Assembly: GCA_035649575.1 (NCBI GenBank)
Contig: DASRJH010000233.1
Coordinates: 1-13,518 of the forward strand
DNA length: 13,518 nt
Reading direction: 5' to 3'
Origin: DASVAL01 sp035649575
Lineage (GTDB): Bacteria; Planctomycetota; UBA1135; UBA2386
The notes beneath the pieces were generated by a model that searched no databases, was not told where the DNA came from, and worked only from the letters and a program-made list of their open reading frames with translations. The position numbers and the translations under genes are program-made. Numbering within the stretch: position 1 is the stretch's first letter; every line of letters begins with the position of its first letter. Below, in pieces: positions 13,199-13,518 of this stretch.

Positions 13199-13518
13199 AC
13201 CTCGGCCGCGTCTCCCAGGTCCTCGCCGGTTTCGTGGCGTTCTTCACGCTGGCGCAGTGCGTGCCGCTGATGCTTGCACTGAGCGAAACGCCGTGGGCGG
13301 GTGGTTCGGCTCGGGTGGGCTTCATCGCGAGCATCGTGCTCGGGTGCGTCGTCGTGCTGCTGCTCTGGGTTGCCGGTCGCGGTGCACCGCGGGATTTCTA
13401 TCGCAAGGAGGCGATCTGCGTCGCCGGCATCGCCTGGTTCCTCGCGAGCATGCTCGGCGCCGTCCCGTTCGTCTGGTCCGGAATGCTGCCGGATCCAGCC
13501 GACGCGCTGTTCGAGAGC
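13195..13518 (+). CDS. trkH: Second TrkH-type potassium uptake protein (3' truncated by window edge)
   Basis: The first 108 codons of a tandem paralogue. ATG at 13195 overlaps the TGA of the first trkH (ATGA), so translation is coupled; no SD is present. An ungapped comparison by eye gives 75 of 108 identical residues (69%) with the first copy. The first 17 residues (M-N-L-G-R-V-S-Q-V-L-A-G-F-V-A-F-F) are the same, and 29 nt are identical (11657-11685 and 13201-13229). Differences cluster in the first outer loop (residues ~31-41). The visible part ends at D-A-L-F-E-S, just before the first selectivity filter, so the filter cannot be compared. It is probably a K+ channel subunit acting with the first copy. 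Confidence 0.9.
   Translation, partial: MNLGRVSQVLAGFVAFFTLAQCVPLMLALSETPWAGGSARVGFIASIVLGCVVVLLLWVAGRGAPRDFYRKEAICVAGIAWFLASMLGAVPFVWSGMLPDPADALFES

Overview
The window is about 13.5 kb of GC-rich bacterial DNA with codon use to match. The best guess at origin is a planctomycete. The secreted proteins at the left end share a C-terminal domain of a type I associate with large planctomycete surface proteins, the gene mix (HEAT lipoprotein, pre-peptidase-like secreted protein) fits, and several genes start with GTG and lack a Shine-Dalgarno sequence. This rests on pattern recognition and no database search was possible.

Left region (1-4226). The C-terminal end of one secreted protein runs in from the edge. 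A decayed sensor histidine kinase follows: its membrane helix lies upstream of any in-frame start codon and its ATPase domain is missing. About 480 bp without recognisable coding comes next, then an 826-residue secreted protein with a textbook ribosome binding site. A convergent gap with two inverted repeats closes this part.

Middle region, minus strand (4227-8203). Reading in the direction of transcription, the order is an ALDH7-type aminoadipate semialdehyde dehydrogenase, a divergent homoserine kinase 32 nt behind it, a tRNA-Val(CAC) with encoded CCA, a control or spacer region carrying a 10-bp-period tandem repeat, and a HEAT-repeat lipoprotein. The first two genes probably form one transcript and touch lysine catabolism and aspartate-family metabolism. 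The tRNA has its own promoter-like sequence.

Right region, plus strand (8300-13518). This is a potassium-transport cluster. A Kef-type antiporter with RCK domains overlaps by 4 bp a membrane-anchored endonuclease/exonuclease/phosphatase family protein. After 196 bp packed with nested inverted repeats comes trkH, which overlaps by 4 bp a second trkH paralogue (69% identical over the visible 108 residues) that runs off the window. Efflux (Kef) and uptake (TrkH) genes sit together. The two TrkH proteins may form a mixed dimer. The TrkH filter has cysteines where other family members carry threonine.

No CRISPR array, insertion sequence, phage gene or rRNA was seen. The most interesting signals are the tandem, translationally coupled trkH pair with its cysteine-rich filter, the roughly 100-nt structured element before it, the homoserine kinase lacking key catalytic residues, and the decanucleotide repeat upstream of the HEAT lipoprotein.
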